Shown: positions 43,397 to 52,358 of the stretch, piece by piece
How positions within the stretch are numbered: the stretch's first letter is position 1
How the letters are laid out: every line of letters begins with the position of its first letter
DNA from: Sphingomonas sp. IBVSS2
GTDB lineage: Bacteria; Pseudomonadota; Alphaproteobacteria; Sphingomonadales; Sphingomonadaceae
DNA: 64,000 bases
Direction of reading: 5' to 3'
NCBI RefSeq assembly: GCF_002127225.1
Contig: NZ_NFUR01000001.1
Location: forward strand, 249,592-313,591
The notes under the pieces: model-generated
What the model was told of the DNA's origin: nothing
The model's input: the letters and a program-made list of their open reading frames with translations, nothing else
Databases searched by the model: none
Translations under genes and position numbers: made by a program

Positions 43397-43582
43397 ATGA
43401 TCGATGAGATGTATGATCGCGCTTGGGTTGAGCATCGCGAACGCTTCAGCAAGGACGCGCGGGCCCTGCTTCGAAAGGCCGGGGGCGTGTTGAAGTTCAT
43501 CCTCAAGCCCGGTCGGCCATCGGCGAGGCGGGATTTCGCTATCCCTGTCGATGGGCGGGAACGGGAAGAGGGGGCGCAATAG
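43397..43582 (+). CDS. 61-aa protein divergent from LysR
   Basis: The product is charged, with R-A-W-V-E-H-R-E-R-F and A-L-L-R-K-A-G-G-V-L-K-F and a basic tail. No domain is recognised. A strong AGGAGG at seven-base spacing argues for translation. From here to the tRNA, about 250 bases carry no convincing gene. Confidence 0.55.
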   Translation: MIDEMYDRAWVEHRERFSKDARALLRKAGGVLKFILKPGRPSARRDFAIPVDGREREEGAQ

Positions 43583-43828
43583 GCCGGCGGCTTTTGGGAT
43601 CGCCGGTCAACGCCATTGCTGTAGCCCAAACCGGGGCTATGGCCATCGACGGGGTATCGAAGTCGATCTCGCCATTCGGAAGCCGCGCCCGTTCCTCCAT
43701 GCGCCGCGACAAGGCGTGGCCGCCGCGCACGCCGCTTTCGAAGTTGGCGACTTTCACGAACCTCACCGAGGCAGCGTTATCGAGGGCCTTGAGGCACTTT
43801 TGCCCGTGCTCGACAATCCATCGGGAAA

Positions 43829-43904
43829 TGGTGGGCGCTGACGGGCTCGAACCGCCGACCCTCTCGGTGTAAACGAGATGCTCTACCAACTGAGCTAAGC
43901 GCCC
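43829..43904 (-). tRNA. tRNA-Val (anticodon TAC)
   Basis: On the minus strand the sequence folds as a full cloverleaf of 76 bases. The acceptor stem GGGCGCT pairs with AGCGCCC, the D-loop has AGCTCAGTTGGTAGAGC, the anticodon stem TCTCG/CGAGA encloses TTTACAC (anticodon TAC), and the T-arm is GGCGGTTCGAGCCCGTC. The 3' CCA is encoded. This corresponds to tRNA-Val reading GUA and related codons. Confidence 0.95.
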
Positions 43905-43959
43905 CGGACACGATGCCGGTCGCGATCCGATGCCAAAGCCGGAGCGCAGGAGCAAGCCC

Positions 43960-44925
43960 TCAAACGAGACTCAACCCCGCCCGGCGCACGGCGCCCACAT
44001 AGCTGCGCATGCCTTGCTGCGCCTTCTCGCTCAGCACGATATAGGCGCGGCGCCGGTCGCCGGGATCGGCCTCGCGGCGAAACAGGCCGGCATCGTGCAT
44101 CGTGCCGATCCAGCGCAATGCCGTGGTCGGCGGAACCGCCGCCGCGATGCACAGGCTGGATACCGATACGCGCCGCCGCTCGAGCCCGGCGGCGAACAGG
44201 TCCAGCAGCATGTCCCAGGCGGGATCGGCGAACAGGTCGGACGCGAAATACTGGGCGCGCAGCCGGCGCGCGCGGATGACCGCGCGAATCTCGGCGGCGG
44301 CGATCTCGGGCATGGGTTCGTCGGGCCCGCGATACTCCATGTCGGGCGCCCGGATGCCGGCACGGCGCTCGATCTCGTCTTCCTCCGCAAACTCGCCCCG
44401 GGTCAGGCGCGCGAGGATATCGGCGATGCGCGCGACTTCGTCGTTGAGCCGGCGCAGGCGAACGGCCTCGGAATCGCGGGTGACATCCGCCCAGGAAAGC
44501 CGCGCCGACGCCTCTCCCGCGGCGACGACACCCAACAGCGCGGCAAGCAGCTCGCCGGCTCCCGGATCACAGAGGAGTTGCGCGCGCGGCGTGCCGAGCA
44601 GCGCGCCGGCGAGATCGACCTGGTCGGCCGGGAAGATGGCGACCAGCGCCGGCCCGTCCGCCATGCCGCGCGCCGCAAGGCGATCGAACAGCGACGCCGG
44701 CACCGCCCCGTCGCCGGTACGGCCATCGAGCAGGACGAGATCGAGCCGCGCCGCGTCGAGCAACGGCGCCGCGGCCGCGAAACCGGCCTGATCACGCACC
44801 CGGATCCCGAGCGCGGCGAACGCCGCGACCACGTCCGCGCCCATCGCCTCCGCGATCAGCAACGCGTTGACGCCCAGGTCATAGGGCGCGCCGATCAGTT
44901 CGGGGGCCGCGGAAAGGTTCGTCAT
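43960..44925 (-). CDS. MarR-like winged-helix protein
   Basis: The 321-aa product has an N-terminal receiver-like region of about 130 residues (L-D-L-V-L-L-D-G-R-T-G-D, A-L-V-A-I-F) and a C-terminal winged-helix part (about 220-310). The latter has S-V-S-S-L-C-I-A-A-A-V-P-P-T-T-A-L-R-W and G-L-F-R-R-E-A-D-P-G-D-R-R-R-A-Y-I, the wing typical of MarR proteins. The acceptor Asp cannot be confirmed, so an atypical receiver fused to a MarR domain is my best reading. GAGAGG precedes the ATG. Confidence 0.72.
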   Translation of the reverse strand: MTNLSAAPELIGAPYDLGVNALLIAEAMGADVVAAFAALGIRVRDQAGFAAAAPLLDAARLDLVLLDGRTGDGAVPASLFDRLAARGMADGPALVAIFPADQVDLAGALLGTPRAQLLCDPGAGELLAALLGVVAAGEASARLSWADVTRDSEAVRLRRLNDEVARIADILARLTRGEFAEEDEIERRAGIRAPDMEYRGPDEPMPEIAAAEIRAVIRARRLRAQYFASDLFADPAWDMLLDLFAAGLERRRVSVSSLCIAAAVPPTTALRWIGTMHDAGLFRREADPGDRRRAYIVLSEKAQQGMRSYVGAVRRAGLSLV

Positions 44926-45052
44926 CGCCCTCTCGGAGTCGCTCCATGCGCCGGAGAGGCCCAACCTCCGAAACGGATGCTCTGTCCGCTCCATTCCGGT
45001 TCTGATGGCGCGGTGCGGACGGGCGCAGGATTCATTGCCCGTCCGTTCCGAA

Positions 45053-45985
45053 TCAGTCCATGACTGATCCGTCGGATTCGGCTGCAAACACCGCGGCTTC
45101 GCTCTCGCCGCCAAGAAGCTCGCGGGTGGCGCTGGCGAGCAGACCCGGCCCCAGCGCCAGCCCCGCCGCGAAGAACACCGCCCCTGCCACGCCGAACAGG
45201 ATCTTGGTGGCGAGCGGCATGGCGAATTGTCTGGCGGCGAACGCCGCCGCCGCCGCGCGCATCTCCTCCCGGTCGCCATTGGCCTGGATCAGCGCGGCGA
45301 AATAATCGCCCGCCACCGCCCACATCACGATGCCGGTGGCGACGGCGAAGATCAGCCCGATCAGGAAATAGCAGGCGAAGAGCAGCCAGAAACGGCCGCG
45401 CGTCAGCTCCCAGGCAGCGTCCAGGCTCATCCGGCGGCGATGGAAGCTCAGCGGGAAGACCAGCGAGATGCGGACCTCCACCCAGACCACGGCGCAGAGA
45501 AAAGCCAGGGCGAGCAGGGCCGAGATCGCGACGGCGACCGCCCCCGTTCCCAGCGCGAAGCCGATGATCGTGATCAGCAGCAGCAGCAGCAACTCGCCGA
45601 CCAGCACTGCGGCGAAGACGCCGATGCAGACCAGGACCACCAGCCCGAGCATCCGGAACTCGTCCATGCCGAGCCGCATGAAGGCGAAGCCGCCCTCTTG
45701 CGGCCGCAGCATCGCGCGGAACACCGCGTTCATCAGCACCACGACGAGCAGCAGCAGGCAGAGATAGAGGAGCAGCACCAGGCTGAACATCGGGCCCGCC
45801 CAGACCGAGAGCGCCGCCCCGGCATCGGCGCCGGCCGGCATCGCCGCGCCGAACATCAGCAGGCCCATGACCAGCGAAATGATGAGCGAGCCGACACAAT
45901 AAGTGACGGCCCAGATCGCCACCGCGCCCGGCCGCTCGCGCAACAGCCCGAACGCACCGCCCAGAATCGAACCCACGCTCGCCAT
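45053..45985 (-). CDS. Polytopic membrane protein, unknown
   Basis: The 310-aa product has about six long membrane helices and a segment R-R-M-S-L-D-A-A-W-E-L-T-R-G-R-F-W before the last ones, a pattern seen in glycerophosphoryl-diester-phosphodiesterase membrane-domain-like proteins. The ATG fits GGGGAG six bases upstream; a GTG directly before it is less well spaced. It lies downstream of pntB with the gap too short for its own strong promoter (23 bases), so it may be cotranscribed. Confidence 0.72.
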   Translation of the reverse strand: MASVGSILGGAFGLLRERPGAVAIWAVTYCVGSLIISLVMGLLMFGAAMPAGADAGAALSVWAGPMFSLVLLLYLCLLLLVVVLMNAVFRAMLRPQEGGFAFMRLGMDEFRMLGLVVLVCIGVFAAVLVGELLLLLLITIIGFALGTGAVAVAISALLALAFLCAVVWVEVRISLVFPLSFHRRRMSLDAAWELTRGRFWLLFACYFLIGLIFAVATGIVMWAVAGDYFAALIQANGDREEMRAAAAAFAARQFAMPLATKILFGVAGAVFFAAGLALGPGLLASATRELLGGESEAAVFAAESDGSVMD

Positions 45986-46008
45986 CACGATCTCCCCGTT
46001 CGCCGCCG

Positions 46009-47421
46009 TCAGTCGAGGCTCTTCACGATCTCCTCGACCATCTTCTTCGCGTCCGCCAGCAGCATCATGGTGTTGTCGCGGTAGAACAGCTCGTTGTCGA
46101 CACCCGCATAGCCCACGCCGCCCATCGAACGCTTGATGAAGAGCACCGTCTTGGCCTTTTCGACGTCGAGCACCGGCATGCCGTAGATCGGCGAGGACTT
46201 GTCGGTCTTCGCCGCCGGGTTGGTCACGTCGTTGGCGCCGATGACGAAGGCGACGTCGGTCTGGGCGAACTCCGAATTGATGTCCTCCAGCTCGAAGACT
46301 TCGTCATAGGGCACGTTCGCCTCGGCCAGCAGCACGTTCATATGGCCCGGCATGCGCCCCGCGACCGGATGGATCGCGTATTTCACGCGGACGCCATGCT
46401 CCTTGAGCTTGTCGGCCATCTCGCGCAGCGCGTGCTGCGCCTGGGCGACCGCCATGCCATAGCCGGGCACGATGATCACCTGCTCGGCCTGGCTCATCAG
46501 GAAGGCCGCGTCCTCCGCCGAGCCGCGCTTCCACGGCCGGTCGATCGCCTGGCCCGCCGCGCCGCCGCCATCGACCGCGCCGAAGCCGCCGGCGATCACG
46601 CTGATGAAGCTGCGGTTCATCGCGCGGCACATGATGTAGCTGAGGATCGCGCCCGAGCTGCCGACCAGCGCGCCGGTGATGATCATCGCGCTGTTGTGCA
46701 GCGTGAAGCCCATCGCCGCCGCCGCCCAGCCCGAATAGGAGTTGAGCATCGAGACGACCACCGGCATGTCCGCGCCGCCGATCGGCACGATCAGCAGGAA
46801 GCCGATGACGAAGCTGAGCGCGGTCACGGTCCAGAACACCCAGGGGCTCTGGTCGGTGACGAAATAGGCGATCAGGCCGAGGATGCCGGCGAGCACGCCC
46901 AGGTTGATGACGTGGCGGCCCGGCAGCAGGATCGGCTTGCCCGACATGTTGCCGTTGAGCTTGAGGAAGGCGATCACCGAGCCCGAAAAGGTGATCGCGC
47001 CGATCGCCACGCCCAGGCCCATCTCGATCCGGCTGACGCTGAGGATCTCGCCGTCCGCGCCCAGGATGCCGAAGGCGCCCGGATTGAGGAACGCCGCCGC
47101 GGCGACCAGCACCGCCGCCATGCCGACCAGCGAGTGGAAGGCGGCGACGAGCTGCGGCATCGCGGTCATCGCGATCCGCCGCGCGGTGACGAAGCCGATC
47201 ACGCCGCCGATCGCGATCGCCGCGCCCAGTTCGATCGGGCTGGCGATCTCGTGCGTGATCAGCGTGGTGACGACGGCGATGGCCATGCCGAGCATGCCCA
47301 GCCGGTTGCCCCGCCGGCTGCTCGCCGGGCTGGAGAGCCCGCGCAGCGCCAGGATGAAGCAGATGCCCGCCACCAGATAGGCGAAGGCGACCCAGGGATT
47401 GATTGCTGCCCCCTCGTGCAT
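46009..47421 (-). CDS. pntB: NAD(P) transhydrogenase subunit beta
   Basis: The 470-aa protein has nine or so membrane helices in its first 280 residues (P-W-V-A-F-A-Y-L-V-A-G) and a C-terminal NADP(H)-binding domain with I-V-P-G-Y-G-M-A-V-A-Q-A-Q (near 315-327) and I-G-A-N-D-V-T-N-P (near 400). With PntAa and PntAb it forms the proton-translocating transhydrogenase that makes NADPH from NADH. It is four bases downstream of pntAb. Confidence 0.95.
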   Translation of the reverse strand: MHEGAAINPWVAFAYLVAGICFILALRGLSSPASSRRGNRLGMLGMAIAVVTTLITHEIASPIELGAAIAIGGVIGFVTARRIAMTAMPQLVAAFHSLVGMAAVLVAAAAFLNPGAFGILGADGEILSVSRIEMGLGVAIGAITFSGSVIAFLKLNGNMSGKPILLPGRHVINLGVLAGILGLIAYFVTDQSPWVFWTVTALSFVIGFLLIVPIGGADMPVVVSMLNSYSGWAAAAMGFTLHNSAMIITGALVGSSGAILSYIMCRAMNRSFISVIAGGFGAVDGGGAAGQAIDRPWKRGSAEDAAFLMSQAEQVIIVPGYGMAVAQAQHALREMADKLKEHGVRVKYAIHPVAGRMPGHMNVLLAEANVPYDEVFELEDINSEFAQTDVAFVIGANDVTNPAAKTDKSSPIYGMPVLDVEKAKTVLFIKRSMGGVGYAGVDNELFYRDNTMMLLADAKKMVEEIVKSLD

Positions 47422-47425
47422 CGGC

Positions 47426-47704
47426 TCAGCCCTTCTTCTTGTACATGGCGAGCATGCGCTCGGTGACGGCGAAGCCGCCGAAGATGTTCACGGATGCCAG
47501 CGCCACGGCGACGAGGCCGAGCCATTTGGCGATCTCCGCCCCCGATGCGGCCGAGGCGATCAGCGCGCCGACGATGATCACCGAGGAGATGGCGTTGGTC
47601 ACCGCCATCAGCGGCGTGTGGAGCGCCGGCGTGACCGACCAGACCACATAATAGCCGACGAAGCACGCCAGCACGAAGATCGACAGGATCGAGATGAAGT
47701 CCAA
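47426..47704 (-). CDS. pntAb: Transhydrogenase subunit alpha part 2
   Basis: The 92-aa membrane subunit has D-F-I-S-I-L-S-I-F-V-L-A-C-F-V-G-Y-Y-V-V-W, T-P-L-M-A-V-T-N-A-I-S-S and three helices, as expected for PntAb. Homologues typically start M-D-F. Here the codon before Asp is TTG, at the exact border of the DUF559 cassette, and the ribosome-binding site GGGGAGG lies inside the cassette end. The original ATG may have been replaced. Confidence 0.92.
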   Translation of the reverse strand: MDFISILSIFVLACFVGYYVVWSVTPALHTPLMAVTNAISSVIIVGALIASAASGAEIAKWLGLVAVALASVNIFGGFAVTERMLAMYKKKG

Positions 47705-48103
47705 CTATTCCTCCCCGGAACGGGGAGGGGGACCATGCGAAGCATGGTGGAGGGGGAGTGCGGCAAGGGCGACGATCGAAGTAACGACCGCGTCCAGATC
47801 CCGCAGGACCTCTGCCGCATTCACCCGGGTCACCCTGTACCCGTTCTCTTCCAAAAACCGGTCCCGCAGCGAATCCCGCTGCGGCCGGTCGCCACGTTCA
47901 TGCGCCTCGCCATCCACTTCAACGACGAGCGAGGCAGTTCGACAATAGAAATCCACCACATAGGGGCCCACCGGATGTTGCCGGCGAAACCTGACTCCTG
48001 TCTTCGCGCCACGAAGCGCCTGCCAAAGCAGGCCCTCCGGAAGCGACGTCTCCCGCCTCAACCTGCGAGCGGTGGAAACCTCGGGCCTCAGCATTTGCCG
48101 CAC
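47705..48103 (-). CDS. DUF559 endonuclease-fold protein inside the cassette
   Basis: The 132-aa product has the DUF559 signature: E-G-L-L-W-Q-A-L-R-G, R-F-R-R-Q-H-P-V-G-P-Y-V-V-D-F-Y-C and L-V-V-E-V-D-G-E-A-H, a PD-(D/E)XK-like fold related to Vsr-type nucleases. The last residues (H-H-A-S-H-G-P-P-P-R-S-G-E-E) are encoded by the cassette's left inverted repeat, a tail I recall from many DUF559 proteins. The stop codon abuts the pntAb start. Its activity and target are unknown. Confidence 0.85.
   Translation of the reverse strand: MRQMLRPEVSTARRLRRETSLPEGLLWQALRGAKTGVRFRRQHPVGPYVVDFYCRTASLVVEVDGEAHERGDRPQRDSLRDRFLEENGYRVTRVNAAEVLRDLDAVVTSIVALAALPLHHASHGPPPRSGEE
47706..47766. repeat. Left terminal inverted repeat of the DUF559 cassette
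   Basis: Sixty-one bases match the right end in inverted orientation with a few differences and a variable central hairpin. It carries the pntAb ribosome-binding site on the minus strand. Confidence 0.85.
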
Positions 48104-48153
48104 TCCCCCTCCACCGCCTTCGGCGGTCTCCCTACCCGTTCCGGGGAGGAATA
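48095..48153. repeat. Right terminal inverted repeat of the DUF559 cassette
   Basis: Fifty-nine bases, inverted relative to the left end. Its outer border touches the TAA stop of pntAa. Its inner part overlaps the first codons of the DUF559 gene. Confidence 0.85.
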
Positions 48154-49272
48154 TTATAGCAGCCTCTCGTGCACCACCTTGCCGCCCTGGGTCAGGCGGA
48201 TGGCGTTGCCGATCTCCTCGTCGAGGATCGGCTTGCCCTGCTCCTTGTCCCAGAAGGCGGAGAGGAAGTTGAACAGGTTGCGCGCGAACAGCGCCGAGGC
48301 ATCGGCGGCGAGGCGCGAGGGCACGTTCCGGTGCCCGACGATCTTCACCCCGTGCCGCTCGACGATCTCGCCGGCGACCGCGCCCTCGACATTGCCGCCC
48401 GCCTCGACCGCGAGGTCGACGAGCACGCTGCCCGGCTTCATCGTCGCGATCTGCGCGTCGCTGATCAGCCGCGGCGCGGGGCGCCCCGGGATCAGCGCGG
48501 TGGTGATCACGATGTCCTGCTTGGCGATGTGCGACGAGACCAGCTCGGCCTGGGCGGCCTTGTATTCGTCGCTCATCTCGGTGGCATAGCCGCCGGTGCC
48601 TTCGCCCTCGATGCCCTGCACCGCTTCCACGAAGATCGGCTTGGCGCCGAGCGAGAGGATCTGCTCCTTGGTCGCCGCGCGCACGTCGGTCGCCGAGACC
48701 TGGGCGCCCAGGCGCCGCGCGGTCGCGATCGCCTGCAGCCCCGCCACGCCCACGCCCATCACGAAGACCTTGGCGGCCGAGACGGTGCCCGCCGCGGTCA
48801 TCATCATCGGGAAGGCGCGGCCATATTCCGCCGCCGCGTCGAGCACCGCCTTGTAGCCCGACAGGTTCGACTGCGAGGACAATATGTCCATCGACTGGGC
48901 CCGGGTGATGCGCGGCATGAACTCCATCGCCAGCGCCTCGAACCCAGCGCTCGCATAGGCATCGACCCGCGCGCGCTCGCCAAAGGGATTGAGGCCGGCG
49001 ACGATCCAGGCGCCCGGCTTCGCGCCCTTCAGGCTCGCCGGATCGGGACCTTGCACGCCGAGCACGATGTCGGCGTCCTTCAGCGTCGCCGCACGGTCGC
49101 CGATGGCGGCGGCCATATCGGCATAGGCCTGGTCGGCGATCGAGGCGGTGTCGCCGGCGCCCTGTTCCACCGCCACCTGCGCGCCCAGGGCGATGAATTT
49201 CTTCACCGTTTCCGGAGTCGCGGAGACGCGCCGCTCGCCGGCGGCGGCCTCCTTCAGGACCGCGATCTTCAC
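48154..49272 (-). CDS. pntAa: Transhydrogenase subunit alpha part 1
   Basis: The 372-aa soluble NAD(H)-binding subunit begins K-I-A-V-L-K-E, as alanine-dehydrogenase-like PntA proteins do. It has a Rossmann motif V-M-G-V-G-V-A-G-L-Q-A (about 170-180), R-A-A-T-K-E-Q, and the characteristic Q-S-N-L-S-G-Y. The GTG start overlaps the stop of the 46-aa subunit IV gene (GTGA). Downstream the operon is broken by the DUF559 cassette before pntAb and pntB. Confidence 0.94.
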   Translation of the reverse strand: MKIAVLKEAAAGERRVSATPETVKKFIALGAQVAVEQGAGDTASIADQAYADMAAAIGDRAATLKDADIVLGVQGPDPASLKGAKPGAWIVAGLNPFGERARVDAYASAGFEALAMEFMPRITRAQSMDILSSQSNLSGYKAVLDAAAEYGRAFPMMMTAAGTVSAAKVFVMGVGVAGLQAIATARRLGAQVSATDVRAATKEQILSLGAKPIFVEAVQGIEGEGTGGYATEMSDEYKAAQAELVSSHIAKQDIVITTALIPGRPAPRLISDAQIATMKPGSVLVDLAVEAGGNVEGAVAGEIVERHGVKIVGHRNVPSRLAADASALFARNLFNFLSAFWDKEQGKPILDEEIGNAIRLTQGGKVVHERLL

Positions 49273-49409
49273 TTGGCGGAGATCAGGAAGACGACGAGGG
49301 CAGCGATCAGGGCCACGCCGATCGTGCCCCAGAACATCATCGCCTTGAAACCATTCCAGGTCTGCTCGTGCGCCTTGAGCTGTTCGGCGCTGTCGATCGT
49401 ATCGACCAT
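49269..49409 (-). CDS. aa3-type cytochrome c oxidase subunit IV family, 46 aa
   Basis: Translating the minus strand from the ATG behind GGGGAGAGACG gives 46 residues. A short soluble part (S-A-E-Q-L-K-A-H-E-Q-T-W-N-G-F) is followed by one membrane helix (I-G-V-A-L-I-A-A-L-V-V-F). That is the pattern of the small bacterial aa3-oxidase subunit IV family. Its stop is inside the pntAa GTGA start, so it leads the pnt operon. A structural role in an oxidase would be remote from its neighbours. Confidence 0.78.
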   Translation of the reverse strand: MVDTIDSAEQLKAHEQTWNGFKAMMFWGTIGVALIAALVVFLISAK

Positions 49410-49562
49410 TCGTCTCTCCCCTTGAAACGTGAATTGGCCTGACCTTAGCTCCGCCCCTCCACCCGCTCAACCCTCGTGCCGCTACGTCAGGCTTAAGCCC
49501 GCCTTTACCCATCCGTTCTATGAGTGACGCCCTGAAACGGGACATTGGGGACAGAAAGAGCG

Positions 49563-50990
49563 ATGACGCGCAACGGCCAGCGCCTCCTGATGCTGATAGA
49601 CGACGAGCCGGCGCAGCGCCGCCTCGTCGCGGCCATCGCCGCACGCCGCGGCTGGCGCACCATCTTCGCGAGCGAGGCCGAGACCGGCATCGCCACGCTG
49701 GGCACGCCCGACGGGATGGCGCTCGACGCGATCCTGCTCGACCATAGTTCGCCCGACGCCGATGCGGCGGGGCTGATCGGCGAACTGCGCACCCGCCGGC
49801 CGCAACTGCCCATCCTGATGCTCACCGCCAACGGATCGGTGGCCAATGCCGTGAACGCGATGCGCGCCGGCGCGACCGATTTCCTGGTAAAGCCGCTGGC
49901 CGCCGAGCGGCTGCTCGCCGCGCTCGAGGCCGCGGTGGGCGGCAAGACCGCGGGCGAACTGCGCCCGCTCACCGAGAAGCTCTCCGCGCCGCTCGCCTTT
50001 GACGAGATCGTGGGCAGCGCCCCGCTGTTCCGCGCCGCACTGGCGATCGCCGCCAAGGCCGCCCGCGCCCGGGTGCCCGTCCTGATCGAGGGCGAGAGCG
50101 GCGTCGGCAAGGAAGTGGTGGCCGAGGCGATCCACGCCGCTTCCCCGCGCAGCAAGAAGGACATGGTCTGCGTCAATTGCGGCGCGATCCCCGCCAACCT
50201 GGTGGAAAGCGAGCTGTTCGGGCACGAGAAGGGCGCGTTCACCGGCGCCTTCGAGCGCAAGATCGGCCGCTTCGCCGATGCCGATGGCGGCACGCTGTTC
50301 CTCGACGAAGTGGGCGAGATGCCGCTCGACGCGCAAGTGAAGCTGCTGCGCGTGCTGCAGTCGGGCGAGATCCAGCCGATCGGCGCGCGCCACGCCCGCG
50401 AAGTCGACGTCCGCGTGATCGCGGCTACCAACAAGACGCTGCAGGCCGAGGTGGAGGCCGGGCGTTTCCGCGAGGACCTTTATTACCGGCTGAACGTCGT
50501 CCAGGTGACGATCCCGCCCCTGCGCGAGCGCATCGGCGACATCCCGGCGCTCGCCCGCCACCTGCTCGCCCGCATCGCCGAGCAGCCGGGCCTGCGCCCG
50601 CTCGGCATCACCGACGACGCGCTGCAGCTGCTGGGCAGCTATGACTGGCCGGGCAATGTCCGCCAGCTCCAGAACGCGCTGTTCCGCGCCGCGGTGCTCT
50701 GCGACGGCGACGGGCTGGCCCGCGCCGATTTCCCGCAGATCGCCCAGCTCGCGGCCGGCCGGCCGGCGGCCAATGGCGCGCAGGTGCCGGGCACGGGCCA
50801 TGCCGGCGTCACCCTGTTCCGCCCCGACGGCAATCTGCGCGCGCTCGACGAGATCGAGGCCGATGTGATCCGCCTCGCCATCGGCCACTACCGTGGCCGG
50901 ATGACCGAGGTCGCCCGCCGCCTGGGGATCGGCCGCTCCACGCTCTACCGCAAGCTCGGCGAACTGGGGATCGACCAGAGCGCCGCCTGA
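49563..50990 (+). CDS. NtrC-type response regulator (REC-AAA-Fis)
   Basis: The 475-aa product has a receiver (1-125: L-I-D-D-E-P, acceptor Asp60 in [12 protein letters not shown]), and a sigma-54 AAA+ domain with [14 protein letters not shown] and [12 protein letters not shown]-terminal Fis helix-turn-helix carries [15 protein letters not shown]. Unlike the activator at 14647 it keeps the canonical G-A-F-T-G-A loop. It has no paired kinase next to it. The downstream AlkD-like gene starts 16 bases later and may be cotranscribed. Confidence 0.92.
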   Translation: MTRNGQRLLMLIDDEPAQRRLVAAIAARRGWRTIFASEAETGIATLGTPDGMALDAILLDHSSPDADAAGLIGELRTRRPQLPILMLTANGSVANAVNAMRAGATDFLVKPLAAERLLAALEAAVGGKTAGELRPLTEKLSAPLAFDEIVGSAPLFRAALAIAAKAARARVPVLIEGESGVGKEVVAEAIHAASPRSKKDMVCVNCGAIPANLVESELFGHEKGAFTGAFERKIGRFADADGGTLFLDEVGEMPLDAQVKLLRVLQSGEIQPIGARHAREVDVRVIAATNKTLQAEVEAGRFREDLYYRLNVVQVTIPPLRERIGDIPALARHLLARIAEQPGLRPLGITDDALQLLGSYDWPGNVRQLQNALFRAAVLCDGDGLARADFPQIAQLAAGRPAANGAQVPGTGHAGVTLFRPDGNLRALDEIEADVIRLAIGHYRGRMTEVARRLGIGRSTLYRKLGELGIDQSAA

Positions 50991-51006
50991 GCCTAGGCTC
51001 GCCGCC

Positions 51007-51687
51007 ATGCCGGCCGAAGCGCTCCGACTGCTCGAACAGGCCGCCGAACCCGGCGTGGCCGACGGGATGCCGCGCTTCGGCATCGCCACGGCGGACCGCG
51101 TCATCGGGATCAAGGTCGGCACCGTCCGCGGCATCGCCAAGAAGCTGGGCCGGGACCAGGCGCTTGCCGAGCGGCTATGGGATGCCGGCGTGTACGAGGC
51201 GCGGCTGCTCGCCTGTTTCGTCGGCGAGCCCAGGGCGCTGACGGCGGAGGGGATGGACCGCTGGGCCGCGGGGTTCGACAATTGGGCGACCTGCGACACG
51301 GCCTGTTTCGACCTGTTCGACAAGAGCCCGCTCGCCTGGGACGCCGTCCCCCGCTGGGCGGAGGACGAGCGCGAGTTCGTGCGCCGCGCCGCCTTCGCCC
51401 TGCTCGCCGGGCTGGCGCTGCACGCCAAGAAGCTGGGCGACGCCCCCTTCCTGGAGGCACTCCCGCTGATCGAGGCGCATGCCGGGGACCCCCGCAACTT
51501 CGTCAAGAAGGGCGTGAGCTGGGCATTGCGGGGGATCGGCATGCGCAACCCCGCCCTCCATGCCGCCGCCAGCGAGATGGCCGAGCGGCTTTCCGCCTCG
51601 CCCCTGCCCGCCGCGCGCTGGGTCGGGCGGGACGCAGCGCGCGACCTGGCACGACCGGCGGCGCGGCGGAAGGCCGGGCTCGGCTAG
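51007..51687 (+). CDS. AlkD-like DNA alkylation repair protein
   Basis: The 226-aa protein has the HEAT-repeat pattern of the AlkD family (DNA glycosylases for alkylated bases): G-I-A-T-A-D-R-V-I-G-I-K-V-G near 25-38, L-W-D-A-G-V-Y-E-A-R-L-L, W-A-T-C-D-T-A-C, and D-P-R-N-F-V-K-K-G-V-S-W-A-L-R. W-A-x-C-D is a conserved motif with the catalytic-region Asp. The last four bases overlap the convergent DUF2306 gene. Confidence 0.88.
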   Translation: MPAEALRLLEQAAEPGVADGMPRFGIATADRVIGIKVGTVRGIAKKLGRDQALAERLWDAGVYEARLLACFVGEPRALTAEGMDRWAAGFDNWATCDTACFDLFDKSPLAWDAVPRWAEDEREFVRRAAFALLAGLALHAKKLGDAPFLEALPLIEAHAGDPRNFVKKGVSWALRGIGMRNPALHAAASEMAERLSASPLPAARWVGRDAARDLARPAARRKAGLG

Positions 51688-52202
51688 AGCATCAGCCAGT
51701 GCCAGAGCAGCCGGCCGGGCAGGAAGGCGAACATGCCCGGCAGCAGCAGCCCGGCCGAGTAGAGCGTCCACATCAGCCGCTTGTGCTGGGCGATCCGGCC
51801 CATGCGGGCAGCGCGGATGGCGCGGAACAGGGCGAGGAAGACCAGGGGCACGAACAGGTGGATCGGGCTGAACTGGCCATGGTTGATCGTGCGGATGAAC
51901 ACCGCCGAGCCCGCCGCCGTCAGCATCAGCACCGCCCAGATCCGGCCGAGCAGCCGGTGCGTCGCATCGCCCTTGCGGGCCAGCAGCACCCATAGCCCGA
52001 GCGGGATCGCCGGCAGCACCGTGGCGAGGTGGACGAGGATCGCCACCTGCTTCATCTCATAGGTCGACGGCGTCAGCCCGAGCAGCACCCGGCCGACCGC
52101 GATCGTGGTGGCGCCGGCCAGCGCGGCGGCGGCGACGAGCAGCGCACCCTTGGCGGCGCGCGGCAGATCGATCGCGGCTTCTTCCCGAACAATTGTGGCC
52201 AT
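51684..52202 (-). CDS. DUF2306 membrane protein
   Basis: The 172-aa product has four membrane helices and H-R-L-L-G-R-I-W-A-V-L-M near 85 followed by I-R-T-I-N-H-G-Q-F-S-P-I-H, the His-rich signature of DUF2306. Function is unknown; it may bind haem. GGGAGACAGG precedes the ATG. It is divergent from the LytTR gene. Confidence 0.85.
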   Translation of the reverse strand: MATIVREEAAIDLPRAAKGALLVAAAALAGATTIAVGRVLLGLTPSTYEMKQVAILVHLATVLPAIPLGLWVLLARKGDATHRLLGRIWAVLMLTAAGSAVFIRTINHGQFSPIHLFVPLVFLALFRAIRAARMGRIAQHKRLMWTLYSAGLLLPGMFAFLPGRLLWHWLML

Positions 52203-52358
52203 TGCCTGTCTCCCGACGCTATTGACCGGAACAGATTGCCGGCTGGCCGGCCGCCCGCAATCGCGGCTACGCAGGCAGGCAAGCTGCTTCGCCGACGGGT
52301 GGCGGCGCACGGGGCGCGGCCATTTGGCGAAGCGCGAACGGGACGGAGAAGGCACGGT

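Larger units (their letters stand above)
47706..48153. mobile_element. DUF559 cassette with ~60-bp terminal inverted repeats
   Basis: The left end (47706-47766) and the right end (48095-48153) are inverted copies with long identical runs: both start TATTCCTCCCCGGAACGGG and share GTGGAGGGGGAGTGCGGCAA at the inner side. TA lies at both outer borders and could be a two-base target duplication as for IS630/Tc1-type elements. No transposase is present, so movement would need help in trans. The cassette separates pntAa from pntAb exactly between stop and start codons. Confidence 0.8.

Noticed and set aside
43594..43872. Possible 92-aa gene ending in A-D-G-L-E-P-P-T-L-S-V
   Set aside because: This ending is the translation of a tRNA gene read in the opposite direction, a known annotation artefact; there is no good start signal.
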